Below the pieces are notes generated by a model. It was given only the letters and a program-made list of their open reading frames with translations. It was not told where the DNA came from and made no database searches. The position numbers were made by a program, and so were the translations under genes. 16,015 bases of DNA from Candidatus Omnitrophota bacterium (GTDB lineage: Bacteria > Omnitrophota > Gorgyraeia > Duberdicusellales > 4484-171): assembly GCA_028702365.1 (NCBI GenBank), contig JAQVOZ010000009.1:1-16015 (forward strand). Reading direction: 5' to 3'. Below are positions 7,016-14,521 of this stretch, one piece after another (the stretch's first letter is position 1; the number at the start of each line of letters is the position of its first letter).

Positions 7016-7892
7016 GCAAAGAATTTATTTTTTTTGGTTTCTGCACGGTAGATTTAGTAATAAACTTTTTTTTCGGAGGTTGATCGTGTCTTTGTTCTTT
7101 TTGTTTATTTCTGTCAGCATCTGCGGATGCGCCCATCTTCACAATGCATCCGCAAAAGCTAATGCATCTACAAAAAAACCTACACCCAAAAAAGCCAAAT
7201 TTATCAAAGCTTCAGATTTTAGGGAAGACGAATGGGCTTTGGATAATTATCTTATAGATATGGGGGATATTTTGGAAATTTCGGTCTGGCAGGTGGAAGA
7301 TCTGCAAAGAGATGTTGTGGTTCGTCCCGATGGAAAAATTTCTTTTCCTTTGATAGGTGATGTTCAGGCAGCCGGGAAAACTATTGAACAGCTAAGAGAG
7401 GAAATAGTCGGTAAAATAAAGTTATACATAAAAGTTCCCCAGGTTTCTATAAATATTTTGGAATTCGGCGGTAAGAAAGCTGTTGTTCTGGGGGATGTTG
7501 AAGATGAAGGGGTAATCCGTTTTAATACACCCACAACGGTGCTTGAAGCAATAGCCCTAGCTGGGGGGTTTGATAAAATTAAGGCTAATATGGACAGGAT
7601 ATATGTGATAAGAGATGCCCGCTCTGAGCATCCCATGGTTATAATGGTAAATGCCAACGATGCTTTAAAGGGGGGCTATGTCCAAGAGAACGTTTTGGTC
7701 CGTTCCGGAGATATAGTTTATGCAACACGCGCGATGAGCGCAGATTTCAACCAGTTTATGGATCAGGTGTTTGGTAAGGTAATAGCTTACGCTGAGGCTT
7801 ATTACGGTGATACATGGCGCAGGCATATTGGAGGCATGGGTAAGGAGTGGAAATATAAAACTCAAATAGAAAAGATGGGCAACACAAACTAA
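7005..7892 (+). CDS. Wza-like outer-membrane polysaccharide export lipoprotein
   Basis: A 295-residue protein from ATG 7005. A hydrophobic signal segment ends in I-C-G-C, a plausible though unusual lipobox (Cys at -2), followed by a Lys/Ala/Thr-rich linker. The poly-export domain has Y-x-I-D-x-G-D-x-L-E-I-S-V-W (about 79-95) and V-R-P-D-G-K-I-S-F-P-L-I-G. An SLBB-type domain follows (V-V-L-G-D-V-x-x-E-G to L-E-A-I-A-L-A-G-G-F, about 159-190). The protein should form the outer-membrane exit pore for the polymer handled by the Wzz-kinase. Start choice is uncertain. ATG 7005 gives a long, basic N-region and couples to the upstream gene. GTG 7086 has an ideal GGAGG (7075-7079, six-base spacing) but leaves a signal peptide with no basic residue. 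Confidence 0.88.
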   Translation: MKNKQRIYFFWFLHGRFSNKLFFRRLIVSLFFLFISVSICGCAHLHNASAKANASTKKPTPKKAKFIKASDFREDEWALDNYLIDMGDILEISVWQVEDLQRDVVVRPDGKISFPLIGDVQAAGKTIEQLREEIVGKIKLYIKVPQVSINILEFGGKKAVVLGDVEDEGVIRFNTPTTVLEAIALAGGFDKIKANMDRIYVIRDARSEHPMVIMVNANDALKGGYVQENVLVRSGDIVYATRAMSADFNQFMDQVFGKVIAYAEAYYGDTWRRHIGGMGKEWKYKTQIEKMGNTN

Positions 7893-7897
7893 ACGTT

Positions 7898-9646
7898 ATG
7901 AGCAATTTTGCAAAGAAGCTTAACAAAAAAAAGTTTTTCTTTATCGTTCCTTTCCTATGCATACTAAGTTTAACTTTTATTTACAGCTCTGTCCGTAAAC
8001 CACTGTATCAATCAAGAGTAATTATTAAACTGGAAAATTCTTTTGGAATTGAACCTACAAATAACGAAGTGCTTTCCAAAGCTTTGAGCAACCTCGGTAT
8101 GCTTAATGCTGCTAAGCCAGACGTTTCGGTTGCTTCTTTAAAAAATATGGTTCTAGTAAATAAAGATGCTTCTTCCGGGATTATAGAGGTTTCGATTAGA
8201 GGTAAAAAACCCGATGAAGTTTCTAGATTTTCTAGAGAAGTGGCGGATACGTATGTATCAGAAGTAAACAACAAATCAAGTAATTTACAAAACGCAATTG
8301 TAAAAAAACATGAATTGGAACTGGAGGCATATAGGAATGATCTTAAAGAAAAATTATCACAGACCAAGGCACTTCTTGAAGTATCTGAAAAAAAGATGGA
8401 AGTAATACAGGAAGAGGAACGGGGAATAGTCGTAAGGGCCTCTGACCTAAAAGCACAATTAGCTAAGTTAGAGCAGTCAAGGGCCGGGCTTTTAAAGGTT
8501 TATACTTCTGTTTACCCGGACGTGGTAAGGATAGATTACGAAATAACTGCCATAAAAGAACAGCTTAAATCTCTTCCCGCAGAATCGGAAAACAGGTTAA
8601 AGCTGGAAAGGGAATTAAAAGAAAACCAGAAAATGTATAACGCGCTTCAAGAAAAATGGAATGAGTTAAATTTGAAAAAAGTAGAAGATTTCAAAGATGT
8701 TAAAAAGGCCGCGGCCATAATAGGCCGTGCCGAAAATCCTTCTCCGGTGATAGATACATCAAGAAGGAAAGTTTTTATTTATTACGGTACCACGATTGCT
8801 GTTCTATTCAGCTTGTTATTGCTGTTAGTAATGACTTTTCTAGATACGACAATGTTAACCGCGGAAGAAGTTTCTGCTCTTGCGCATCTTCCTATAGCCG
8901 GAAGCGCACCCTATATGAATTCGCTTAATCTTAGGAAAAATAAGAATAAAGTTAGTCTGCTCTGGCAGCATGAAGATAAAGTTTCAATAATTGAGCCATA
9001 CAGATTAATTTATATGTATATACAATCCACTATTTTTAATAATCAAACAGAAAGTAAATCTATATTTTTAACCAGCGCAATAGCCGGAGAGGGAAAATCA
9101 ATTGCTGCTTCTAACATAGCACTGGCTATTGCCCGGGCAGGAAAAAAAGCCATAATTATCGATACTAATTTGGTAAATCCTGCAATACATCTTCTTTTTG
9201 GAATTAATACACCTATACCGGGTTTTACCGATACCTTAAACAAGGGCGCCGCCCTAGAAAGTGTCATGCGTGACGTAACTGATCTTTTATTGGGGGGAAT
9301 GGGGCTTACGGCAACGCTTAAGCTTAAAGGTTTGGACAGATTAAAAATTATCACTGCGGGTTCTCCGGTTTCTGACGCAACAGAACTTTTGCGCTCGGAA
9401 AAAATGAGCGACTTGATGAATAGATTAAAATCTCAATTTGATTTTATCATATTAGACGGCCCGCCGGTATTAAGCAGCAGCTATAGCGCAATTATTGCTG
9501 CGCAGTGTGATGCTACGTTGCTGGTGTATTCTCTGGGTAAAACTTCCAAACACGATTTTAAGCTGGCTTTGAATCGGTTACGTTCTGGTGAGAAATTTGA
9601 TAAAGAGAAAAATTTAAGAGGAATAATACTAAACAAATGTATTTGA
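7898..9646 (+). CDS. Second Wzz/BY-kinase-like protein with eroded kinase motifs
   Basis: A 582-residue protein: a basic N-terminus, TM1 (about 13-30), a Wzz-like periplasmic region with coiled coil (about 100-275), TM2 (about 292-314) and a C-terminal P-loop domain of the CpsD/BY-kinase type. Walker A is intact (A-I-A-G-E-G-K-S, K400) and Walker B is I-I-L-D-G-P-P (D520). Walker A' reads I-I-I-D-T-N-L-V-N-P, so the second Asp and the following Arg of the D-x-D-L-R motif are lost. The protein stops right after G-I-I-L-N-K-C-I and has no tyrosine cluster. It may bind ATP but be a poor or inactive kinase, perhaps a partner of the intact kinase encoded upstream (inference). It starts five bases after the Wza-like gene and overlaps the ATPase gene by 10 bases. 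Confidence 0.88.
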   Translation: MSNFAKKLNKKKFFFIVPFLCILSLTFIYSSVRKPLYQSRVIIKLENSFGIEPTNNEVLSKALSNLGMLNAAKPDVSVASLKNMVLVNKDASSGIIEVSIRGKKPDEVSRFSREVADTYVSEVNNKSSNLQNAIVKKHELELEAYRNDLKEKLSQTKALLEVSEKKMEVIQEEERGIVVRASDLKAQLAKLEQSRAGLLKVYTSVYPDVVRIDYEITAIKEQLKSLPAESENRLKLERELKENQKMYNALQEKWNELNLKKVEDFKDVKKAAAIIGRAENPSPVIDTSRRKVFIYYGTTIAVLFSLLLLLVMTFLDTTMLTAEEVSALAHLPIAGSAPYMNSLNLRKNKNKVSLLWQHEDKVSIIEPYRLIYMYIQSTIFNNQTESKSIFLTSAIAGEGKSIAASNIALAIARAGKKAIIIDTNLVNPAIHLLFGINTPIPGFTDTLNKGAALESVMRDVTDLLLGGMGLTATLKLKGLDRLKIITAGSPVSDATELLRSEKMSDLMNRLKSQFDFIILDGPPVLSSSYSAIIAAQCDATLLVYSLGKTSKHDFKLALNRLRSGEKFDKEKNLRGIILNKCI

Positions 9647-10443
9647 ATTACTGGGGATTTAAAGAGAAACCTTTCGAGAATACGCCAGACCCAAAATTTC
9701 TATATAAAACGGCAAACCATGAAGAGGCGTTAATGAGAATGGTTTATTGCATAGAAGAAAAAAAGGGTGCTGCCATGTTGACCGGAGAATATGGATGCGG
9801 AAAAACTCTTTTAACCAGGGCATTATTGAGAGAACTATTTAAAGAAGAAGATATCTATAAGGTAGCTTTGATAGTAAATCCTTCTTTTGCTTCGAATGAT
9901 TTTTTACGGGAAATCATATTTCAGTTCGAGAATATTTTTTTAAACGGAACAAAGCTGGAGCTTATACACAGATTGAATGAAATTTTGTATAAAAATATGA
10001 AAGAAAATAAAAAATCAATAGTGATTGTAGATGAGGCCCAGGCCATAGAAAACAGAAGTATGTTTGAAGAGCTACGTCTTCTTCTGAATTTCCAAATGAA
10101 CGATAAATTTTTACTTACCTTGCTTCTTGTGGGCCAGCCGGAGCTGCGAGAAGAAATTGACCGTATCCCGCAGCTTAAACAACGCCTGGCTATCAACTAT
10201 CATCTTACGGGGCTTAACCAGGAAGATTCCGGAAAATATATAGATTATAGGTGTACGGTAGCCGGAAGAAATGAAAGCGCATTTAACAGAAACGCAACCA
10301 CCATGATAGCAGATAAAGCTAGCGGTATCCCAAGAAAAATAAATACTATTTGTGAACTTTGTCTTTTGCAGGGAATGTTTGAACGCAAATCCATAATCAA
10401 TGAAGAAATAGTTGGAAAAGTATCAGAGGAGGTTTGTTTATGA
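9637..10443 (+). CDS. ExeA/GspA-type AAA ATPase of the XrtA (PEP-CTERM) locus type
   Basis: A 268-residue AAA+ ATPase. It begins with the family opening Y-W-G-F-K-E-K-P-F-x-x-T-P-D-P-K-F-L-Y. Walker A is G-E-Y-G-C-G-K-T (50-57), Walker B I-V-I-V-D-E-A-Q (D132, E133), the sensor region L-L-V-G-Q-P-E-L (about 163-170), and the C-terminal signature G-I-P-R-K-I-N-T-I-C-E. ExeA-like proteins assist secretin or envelope assembly. A close subfamily sits next to Wzz/tyrosine-kinase genes in exosortase-linked polysaccharide loci, which matches this context. Unlike ExeA it has no C-terminal membrane or peptidoglycan-binding part, so it is cytosolic. The stop overlaps the next start (ATGA at 10440-10443). 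Confidence 0.9.
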   Translation: MYLNYWGFKEKPFENTPDPKFLYKTANHEEALMRMVYCIEEKKGAAMLTGEYGCGKTLLTRALLRELFKEEDIYKVALIVNPSFASNDFLREIIFQFENIFLNGTKLELIHRLNEILYKNMKENKKSIVIVDEAQAIENRSMFEELRLLLNFQMNDKFLLTLLLVGQPELREEIDRIPQLKQRLAINYHLTGLNQEDSGKYIDYRCTVAGRNESAFNRNATTMIADKASGIPRKINTICELCLLQGMFERKSIINEEIVGKVSEEVCL

Positions 10444-11471
10444 TACGCATAAGTGATATTATTAAAATGAGTAATGCCAGTCCGCAAGCCAAAAGAGAAA
10501 CTAAGCCTATAATAAAAGAAACAGAAAAAGCAGAAATTCCAAATGCGATAAAAGCTTCGGAAAGTAGTAAGGCGGAAAGCTTGAGCCTTTACACTAAAGG
10601 AATTTCTTTGTTGGCGCAAACTTTTCATAAAGCCAAAAATGAGGAAGATATTACTACTGCGCCCATACTTGAATTTTCTAAAAATCTTGTAGAGGAGGCG
10701 CTGGCAGATGACGGTGATTATCTTCTTAAACTCTATGAAGGGCATTACGAGAAAGAATATTTACCTTATCATTCAGTCAACGTGGGTTTTTTGGCCGTTG
10801 AGATAGGAATATGGAGCGGATTTAATAAATCAGAACTTATGGAACTATCTATATCGGGCCTGCTGCATGATATAGGTATGGCAAAAATAGAAAACATGGT
10901 TTACAAAGATTCTAAGTTAAGGAATAATGAACGTAATCTGGTTAAACAGCATCCTGAATCAAGCATGCAGATTCTAAAAAAACTTGGTTGTTTGAGCCAA
11001 GACGGGCTTAATGCCGTGAGGAGCCATCATTTTAAAGGCTCACGGGATAAATTCGCGGAAATCTTGAGCCTCGCTGATATATATGAAGCAATTACGCATG
11101 TACGCCCCTATAAACAAGCAAAAACTGCGCATCAGGCTATAGCGGAAATAATCGACAAGGAAGCATTGAATTTTCAGCCAAGCATTTTAAAAGTTTTTGT
11201 AAATAACATAGGGATATATCCAGCCGGCAGCTGGGTCAAATTAAGTACCGGGGAAGTTGGCCTGGTAACGGGAGTTAACAAAGGTTATCCCTTGCGTCCA
11301 AAAGTAAGTATAATTTTTAATCATTCCGGAGAAAGAAATAAAAAAGTAAAGTTTTTGGATTTTATGTCGGAAACATATTTTTACATAGAGGGTCCTTTGG
11401 ACATTGATGAATTGGAAAAATTGAAATCGAAGTGGGAAGAAAGAAATGAACACTTACAGGCTTTAAATTAA
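10440..11471 (+). CDS. HD-GYP-like phosphohydrolase with degenerate GYP motif
   Basis: A 343-residue protein from ATG 10440, preceded by GGAGG (10428-10432) with seven-base spacing. Residues 1-90 are a Lys/Glu/Ser-rich, low-complexity lead-in. The HD domain (about 105-255) retains H111, H143-D144 (L-L-H-D-I-G), H171, H196-H197 and D213 (S-L-A-D-I-Y-E-A-I-T), so the metal-binding frame looks complete. The canonical H-H-E-x-x-D-G-x-G-Y-P loop is replaced by H-H-F-K-G-S-R-D-K-F: the Glu and the whole GYP are missing. A C-terminal extension (G-I-Y-P-A-G-S-W-V-K-L) is typical of HD-GYP proteins. The family cleaves c-di-GMP; this one may have changed substrate or be a sensor. It overlaps the ATPase gene by four bases. 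Confidence 0.85.
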   Translation: MIRISDIIKMSNASPQAKRETKPIIKETEKAEIPNAIKASESSKAESLSLYTKGISLLAQTFHKAKNEEDITTAPILEFSKNLVEEALADDGDYLLKLYEGHYEKEYLPYHSVNVGFLAVEIGIWSGFNKSELMELSISGLLHDIGMAKIENMVYKDSKLRNNERNLVKQHPESSMQILKKLGCLSQDGLNAVRSHHFKGSRDKFAEILSLADIYEAITHVRPYKQAKTAHQAIAEIIDKEALNFQPSILKVFVNNIGIYPAGSWVKLSTGEVGLVTGVNKGYPLRPKVSIIFNHSGERNKKVKFLDFMSETYFYIEGPLDIDELEKLKSKWEERNEHLQALN

Positions 11472-11503
11472 AGCGTATGCACAGATGCGAATAGGAGGGC
11501 AAT

Positions 11504-11929
11504 ATGGATAGTAGATACAATAAGGTTTTTTTGTTAGCGTGTTGCGCAGTTTATCTGATACCTAATTTATTGTTTGCGCAGGTAGAGGAACAAACTACGG
11601 GGGAAGCAAAAAAATCCGAAAGTGGGTATGATTTCTATGACATCAAGACAAAACAGAAAACTGGTTCTTCCAGGAAAATAAGAGAAGATATTTATTATTA
11701 CGACAAGCATGGTAATTTGGTCGGTAAAGCAAGAAAAGACCGAAACAACAAAAGGGCCTACAACTATTATAATGCTGACGGTGTGAGGGTAGGAACCCTA
11801 AAGAAAAAAACAGACGGTTCATATTCATACATGAATGACCAAAGCGGAAAAATTACTCAAACAATGCCTTTGAAAAGAGGTGACGTTATAAGCTTGTCTC
11901 CGGAATCTCTTCGGGGCGAACAGAAATAG
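11504..11929 (+). CDS. Small exported tyrosine-rich repeat protein, function unknown
   Basis: A 141-residue protein with a hydrophobic signal segment (about 8-25, likely cleaved after L-L-F-A) and a mature part of about 115 residues. The mature part holds four tandem units of 21-23 residues starting near 42, 63, 86 and 107. Each begins with an aromatic cluster then D/N (Y-D-F-Y-D, Y-Y-Y-D, Y-N-Y-Y-N, Y-S-Y-M-N), followed by a turn with Gly and a Lys/Arg-rich tail. The pattern is reminiscent of YD-type or MORN-like beta-hairpin repeats, but no family is recognised with confidence. The start is backed by AGGAGGG just upstream. Placed between the polysaccharide export genes and a two-component system, it may be an envelope or polymer-binding protein (inference). 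Confidence 0.8.
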   Translation: MDSRYNKVFLLACCAVYLIPNLLFAQVEEQTTGEAKKSESGYDFYDIKTKQKTGSSRKIREDIYYYDKHGNLVGKARKDRNNKRAYNYYNADGVRVGTLKKKTDGSYSYMNDQSGKITQTMPLKRGDVISLSPESLRGEQK

Positions 11930-11968
11930 ACGGCGTTTTCGGCTTAGTTCAATTGATTGATAAGAAAG

Positions 11969-13213
11969 ATGGACATCAATAACCAAGAGTTAAGTTATAT
12001 AACCGAGCTGCTTAACATTTCTACCAAAATGTTAAGTGCTTTTAATTTGGAGAAACTTTTAAGACAAATCCTAAACACTTCTCTTGATTTGCTTAAAGCC
12101 GATACCGGTTCTTTGATGCTTATCGAGGAAAACAGTAAAACTTTGAAGATAAAAGCTGCAAGAGGTATAAATGAGGATATTGTTGAAAAGGTTAACGTGG
12201 AGATCGGAAAACAAGTCTCTGGATGGGTAGCTAAAGAAGGTAAGCCTTTACTCTTGGTTGGAGGTTTAAAAAATGACCCTCGTTTCGGCAATTTAGATGG
12301 AAAAAAGGAAATAAAATCATCTATTTGCGTGCCGCTTAATGTAGAAGGCAGAACCATTGGTGTTTTAAACGTCAATAATGTTTCTTCGCAGAATTTATTT
12401 TCCGAGTCGGATCTAAAATTACTTTCTCTCTTAGCTAATCAAGCTGCAATATCAATATGGGGAATCAGGTTATATGAAGAAGCGAAGAAAGCAAACGAAG
12501 AAACCAGAATTATGCAAAAGCAATTAATAGAAAAGGAAAAAATGGCTGCCCTGGGGTTATTTACTGCAGGTATTGCTCATGAAATAAACAACCCTTTAGC
12601 TACGATAATTGGCAACACCCAGTATCTTATGGAGCATATAACCGCTGGCGCTTTTGGCTGGGATGAGATTAAAGATGTAAGGCAGGCTGCTGAACTTTCT
12701 TCAAGGATAATCGCGCGGCTGTTCCAGTATTGCCGTCCTTCAGAAGGAAAGAAGGAGGCAGCCGATATAAATGTCGTCGTGGAACAAATTGTCGAACTGG
12801 CAAGAAAACAATTTGAAAAGCAAAGCATCAGGTTTAACCTTAATCTAAAAGCAAACTTACCGAACATAGTTATAGTTTTGGATGAACTCAGGGAAGTTTT
12901 TTTAAATATAATATTTAATGCGCAGTCGGTAATGCCGAAAGGCGGAATAATAACCATAGAGACAAAAAGTATAGATGGGGGTAGTTTTGTGGAAGTGATT
13001 TTCAGGGATAACGGTCCGGGGATATCAGAACAGATTATAGATAAGATTTTTACGCCATTCTTCAGTACCCGTCGGCCCAAAAGCTTAGGGTTGGGGCTTG
13101 CTATTTGCCAGCGCATCATAAGCTCGCACAATGGAATTATAAAAGTAAATTCAAAAATAGGAGAAGGGGCGGAATTCATCATTAGGCTTCCTGCTGCCAA
13201 GGGGACTGTATAG
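11969..13213 (+). CDS. GAF-domain soluble sensor histidine kinase
   Basis: A 414-residue protein from ATG 11969. The N-terminal GAF domain (about 10-165) is followed by a short coiled coil, then the dimerisation/phosphoacceptor domain with A-G-I-A-H-E-I-N-N-P-L-A (His204). The HATPase_c domain shows the N box (N-I-I-F-N-A), G1 (D-N-G-P-G-I), F box (F-T-P-F-F-S-T) and G2 (G-L-G-L-A-I). No membrane segment is present, so it should be cytosolic and sense an internal ligand or partner. It is followed after three bases by a response regulator gene, its evident partner. GAF kinases also occur in exosortase-type polysaccharide loci (PrsK), though those have N-terminal membrane helices. A TTG at 11957 is an alternative start. 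Confidence 0.93.
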   Translation: MDINNQELSYITELLNISTKMLSAFNLEKLLRQILNTSLDLLKADTGSLMLIEENSKTLKIKAARGINEDIVEKVNVEIGKQVSGWVAKEGKPLLLVGGLKNDPRFGNLDGKKEIKSSICVPLNVEGRTIGVLNVNNVSSQNLFSESDLKLLSLLANQAAISIWGIRLYEEAKKANEETRIMQKQLIEKEKMAALGLFTAGIAHEINNPLATIIGNTQYLMEHITAGAFGWDEIKDVRQAAELSSRIIARLFQYCRPSEGKKEAADINVVVEQIVELARKQFEKQSIRFNLNLKANLPNIVIVLDELREVFLNIIFNAQSVMPKGGIITIETKSIDGGSFVEVIFRDNGPGISEQIIDKIFTPFFSTRRPKSLGLGLAICQRIISSHNGIIKVNSKIGEGAEFIIRLPAAKGTV

Positions 13214-13216
13214 CAT

Positions 13217-14026
13217 ATGGAAAAAATAAAAATACTGGTTGTTGATGACGAAGCCCCTATCACAAGGCTTCTTTCCAAGGTTCTTACCGAGCAAGGTTAC
13301 ACCGTTTTAACTGCCACCAATGCCCAAGAGGCTTTTGAAATAACTAACGGTCAGGAAATTGATTTGGTTTTTATAGATTTATGTATGCCCGGAATGAATG
13401 GGATAGAGGCGATAAAACAAATTAAAAAGAATAATGCAAAGGCAAGGTTCGTAATTATAACTGCTTTTGGGGATATGGCTTCAGTTAAAGAAGCGACGGA
13501 GCTGGGTGTCTTCGATTATATCACAAAACCTTTCGATTTGGATTATATCAGGCATTTGGTTAAGCATATACAAATGGCACAAATGAAAGCTTTACCGTAC
13601 TCTGAATATATGGATAGAATTTTCAGCGGGGAGTTGACTCCGGAAGAAGTAAGGCAGAAAAAATTCGCGTCCTTTAAGGAGGAAGTAGAAGAAAAGCTAA
13701 AAAATTTTAAAGATATAAAAAGCCACATGGACAAAGAAATTGACACTTATTATAGTTCACCGTCTTTTCCGGGAACCTTGAAAAATAAAATCAGGAAAAT
13801 AACGCATAATTTTTATTTTATCGTAATTACTTGCGGCGTTGTAATTGGCATTTTATTCGGCTATATTTATGCAAAAATAAGCAGCAAAAACTTTTATAAC
13901 GAATATTCGCACGGCAAAAGGGTTACCATAGTCGATTTTTATAAAACCTTAAACGATTTAAAGTATTGGATGCAAAAGCATACAGAGCAGGGCATTCTTT
14001 TGGAAAAAGAAACACAATCTGAATAG
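13217..14026 (+). CDS. Membrane-tethered response regulator (receiver domain plus transmembrane anchor)
   Basis: A 269-residue protein. The N-terminal receiver domain (about 4-120) has the acidic pair D10-D11 (V-V-D-D-E), phosphoacceptor D54 (F-I-D-L-C-M-P), T82 (I-I-T-A-F) and K104 (I-T-K-P-F), so all catalytic positions are present. A charged, probably helical linker (about 125-195) leads to one strong membrane helix (about 199-219) and a hydrophilic tail of about 50 residues. There is no DNA-binding, AAA+, GGDEF or other known output domain. Basic residues before the helix favour an N-in orientation, with the tail outside the inner membrane. It is adjacent to the soluble GAF kinase (three-base gap), so it probably receives that phosphate. 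The output may be control of an envelope complex by direct contact (inference). Confidence 0.9.
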   Translation: MEKIKILVVDDEAPITRLLSKVLTEQGYTVLTATNAQEAFEITNGQEIDLVFIDLCMPGMNGIEAIKQIKKNNAKARFVIITAFGDMASVKEATELGVFDYITKPFDLDYIRHLVKHIQMAQMKALPYSEYMDRIFSGELTPEEVRQKKFASFKEEVEEKLKNFKDIKSHMDKEIDTYYSSPSFPGTLKNKIRKITHNFYFIVITCGVVIGILFGYIYAKISSKNFYNEYSHGKRVTIVDFYKTLNDLKYWMQKHTEQGILLEKETQSE

Positions 14027-14162
14027 TGAAGATTTTACTAACTTTAAATTCGTACCAGCTAAAAAGGTTTACTATTTATCCCTAGCCTAATGTAGGGCCG
14101 TTGATAAATGGCTTGGCATTTTAAGAGTAGATTAGTTATTTACAATTATCATAGGAGGTAAT

Positions 14163-14501
14163 ATGGATAGCCGTAAAGCAAAAAAATTTTCGATACTTAT
14201 TTATATTATGGTTGTTATCTTTTGTTTCCTCATAGGAACAGCTTCTAGCTCTGTATATCAAAGGTTACCGGCGATGCAGCTACGTTATGAAGCTGAAACC
14301 AGGCAACCCAAAAATGAAAAGCAGGTAGCAGAGCAGTTACAAAGGGAAGAGGTTCAAAAGGACATTTTGGAAGATTTTTTCTATAAAGCATTTTATAAAC
14401 CAATTCGCAATATAAACAATAGCTGGAAGACCCATGTGTCGGATAGTTTGCAGGCAGAACGCAAACGGGTGATTGATGAAAAGTATAGCCATGAGAGATA
14501 A
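14163..14501 (+). CDS. Small single-pass membrane protein, function unknown
   Basis: A 112-residue protein. A basic N-terminus (M-D-S-R-K-A-K-K) precedes a strong membrane helix (about 9-29), then a charged, helix-prone tail of about 80 residues, probably on the far side of the inner membrane. No family is recognised. The start is supported by AGGAGG with good spacing. Its 5' end (ATAGGAGG..AATATGGATAG) is nearly the same as that of the exported repeat protein gene at 11504. The tail segment D-F-F-Y-K-A-F with N-N-S-W-K-T-H bears a faint resemblance to the extracytoplasmic tail of the preceding receiver protein (D-F-Y-K-T-L, Y-W-M-Q-K-H), too weak to call homology. A real gene by codon and RBS criteria, of unknown role. 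Confidence 0.75.
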   Translation: MDSRKAKKFSILIYIMVVIFCFLIGTASSSVYQRLPAMQLRYEAETRQPKNEKQVAEQLQREEVQKDILEDFFYKAFYKPIRNINNSWKTHVSDSLQAERKRVIDEKYSHER

Positions 14502-14521
14502 ATTGTAAAGAAAGGTGGAAA

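Noticed and set aside
10434..10442. TTG 10434 as the start of the HD protein
   Set aside because: ATG 10440 has optimal spacing from GGAGG and forms an ATGA overlap like the other operon junctions; TTG 10434 is too close to the Shine-Dalgarno.
12577..13278. 233-codon minus-strand frame opposite the histidine kinase
   Set aside because: It is antisense to the conserved H, N, G1, F and G2 boxes, has no ribosome binding site and shows no family resemblance.
14027..14162. Promoter in the gap before the small membrane protein gene
   Set aside because: TTGGCA with 17-base spacing leads only to TTATTT, a poor -10, and no sigma-54 TGGC-N8-TGC pattern fits. A weak CCCTA/TAGGG hairpin lacks a T-tract.
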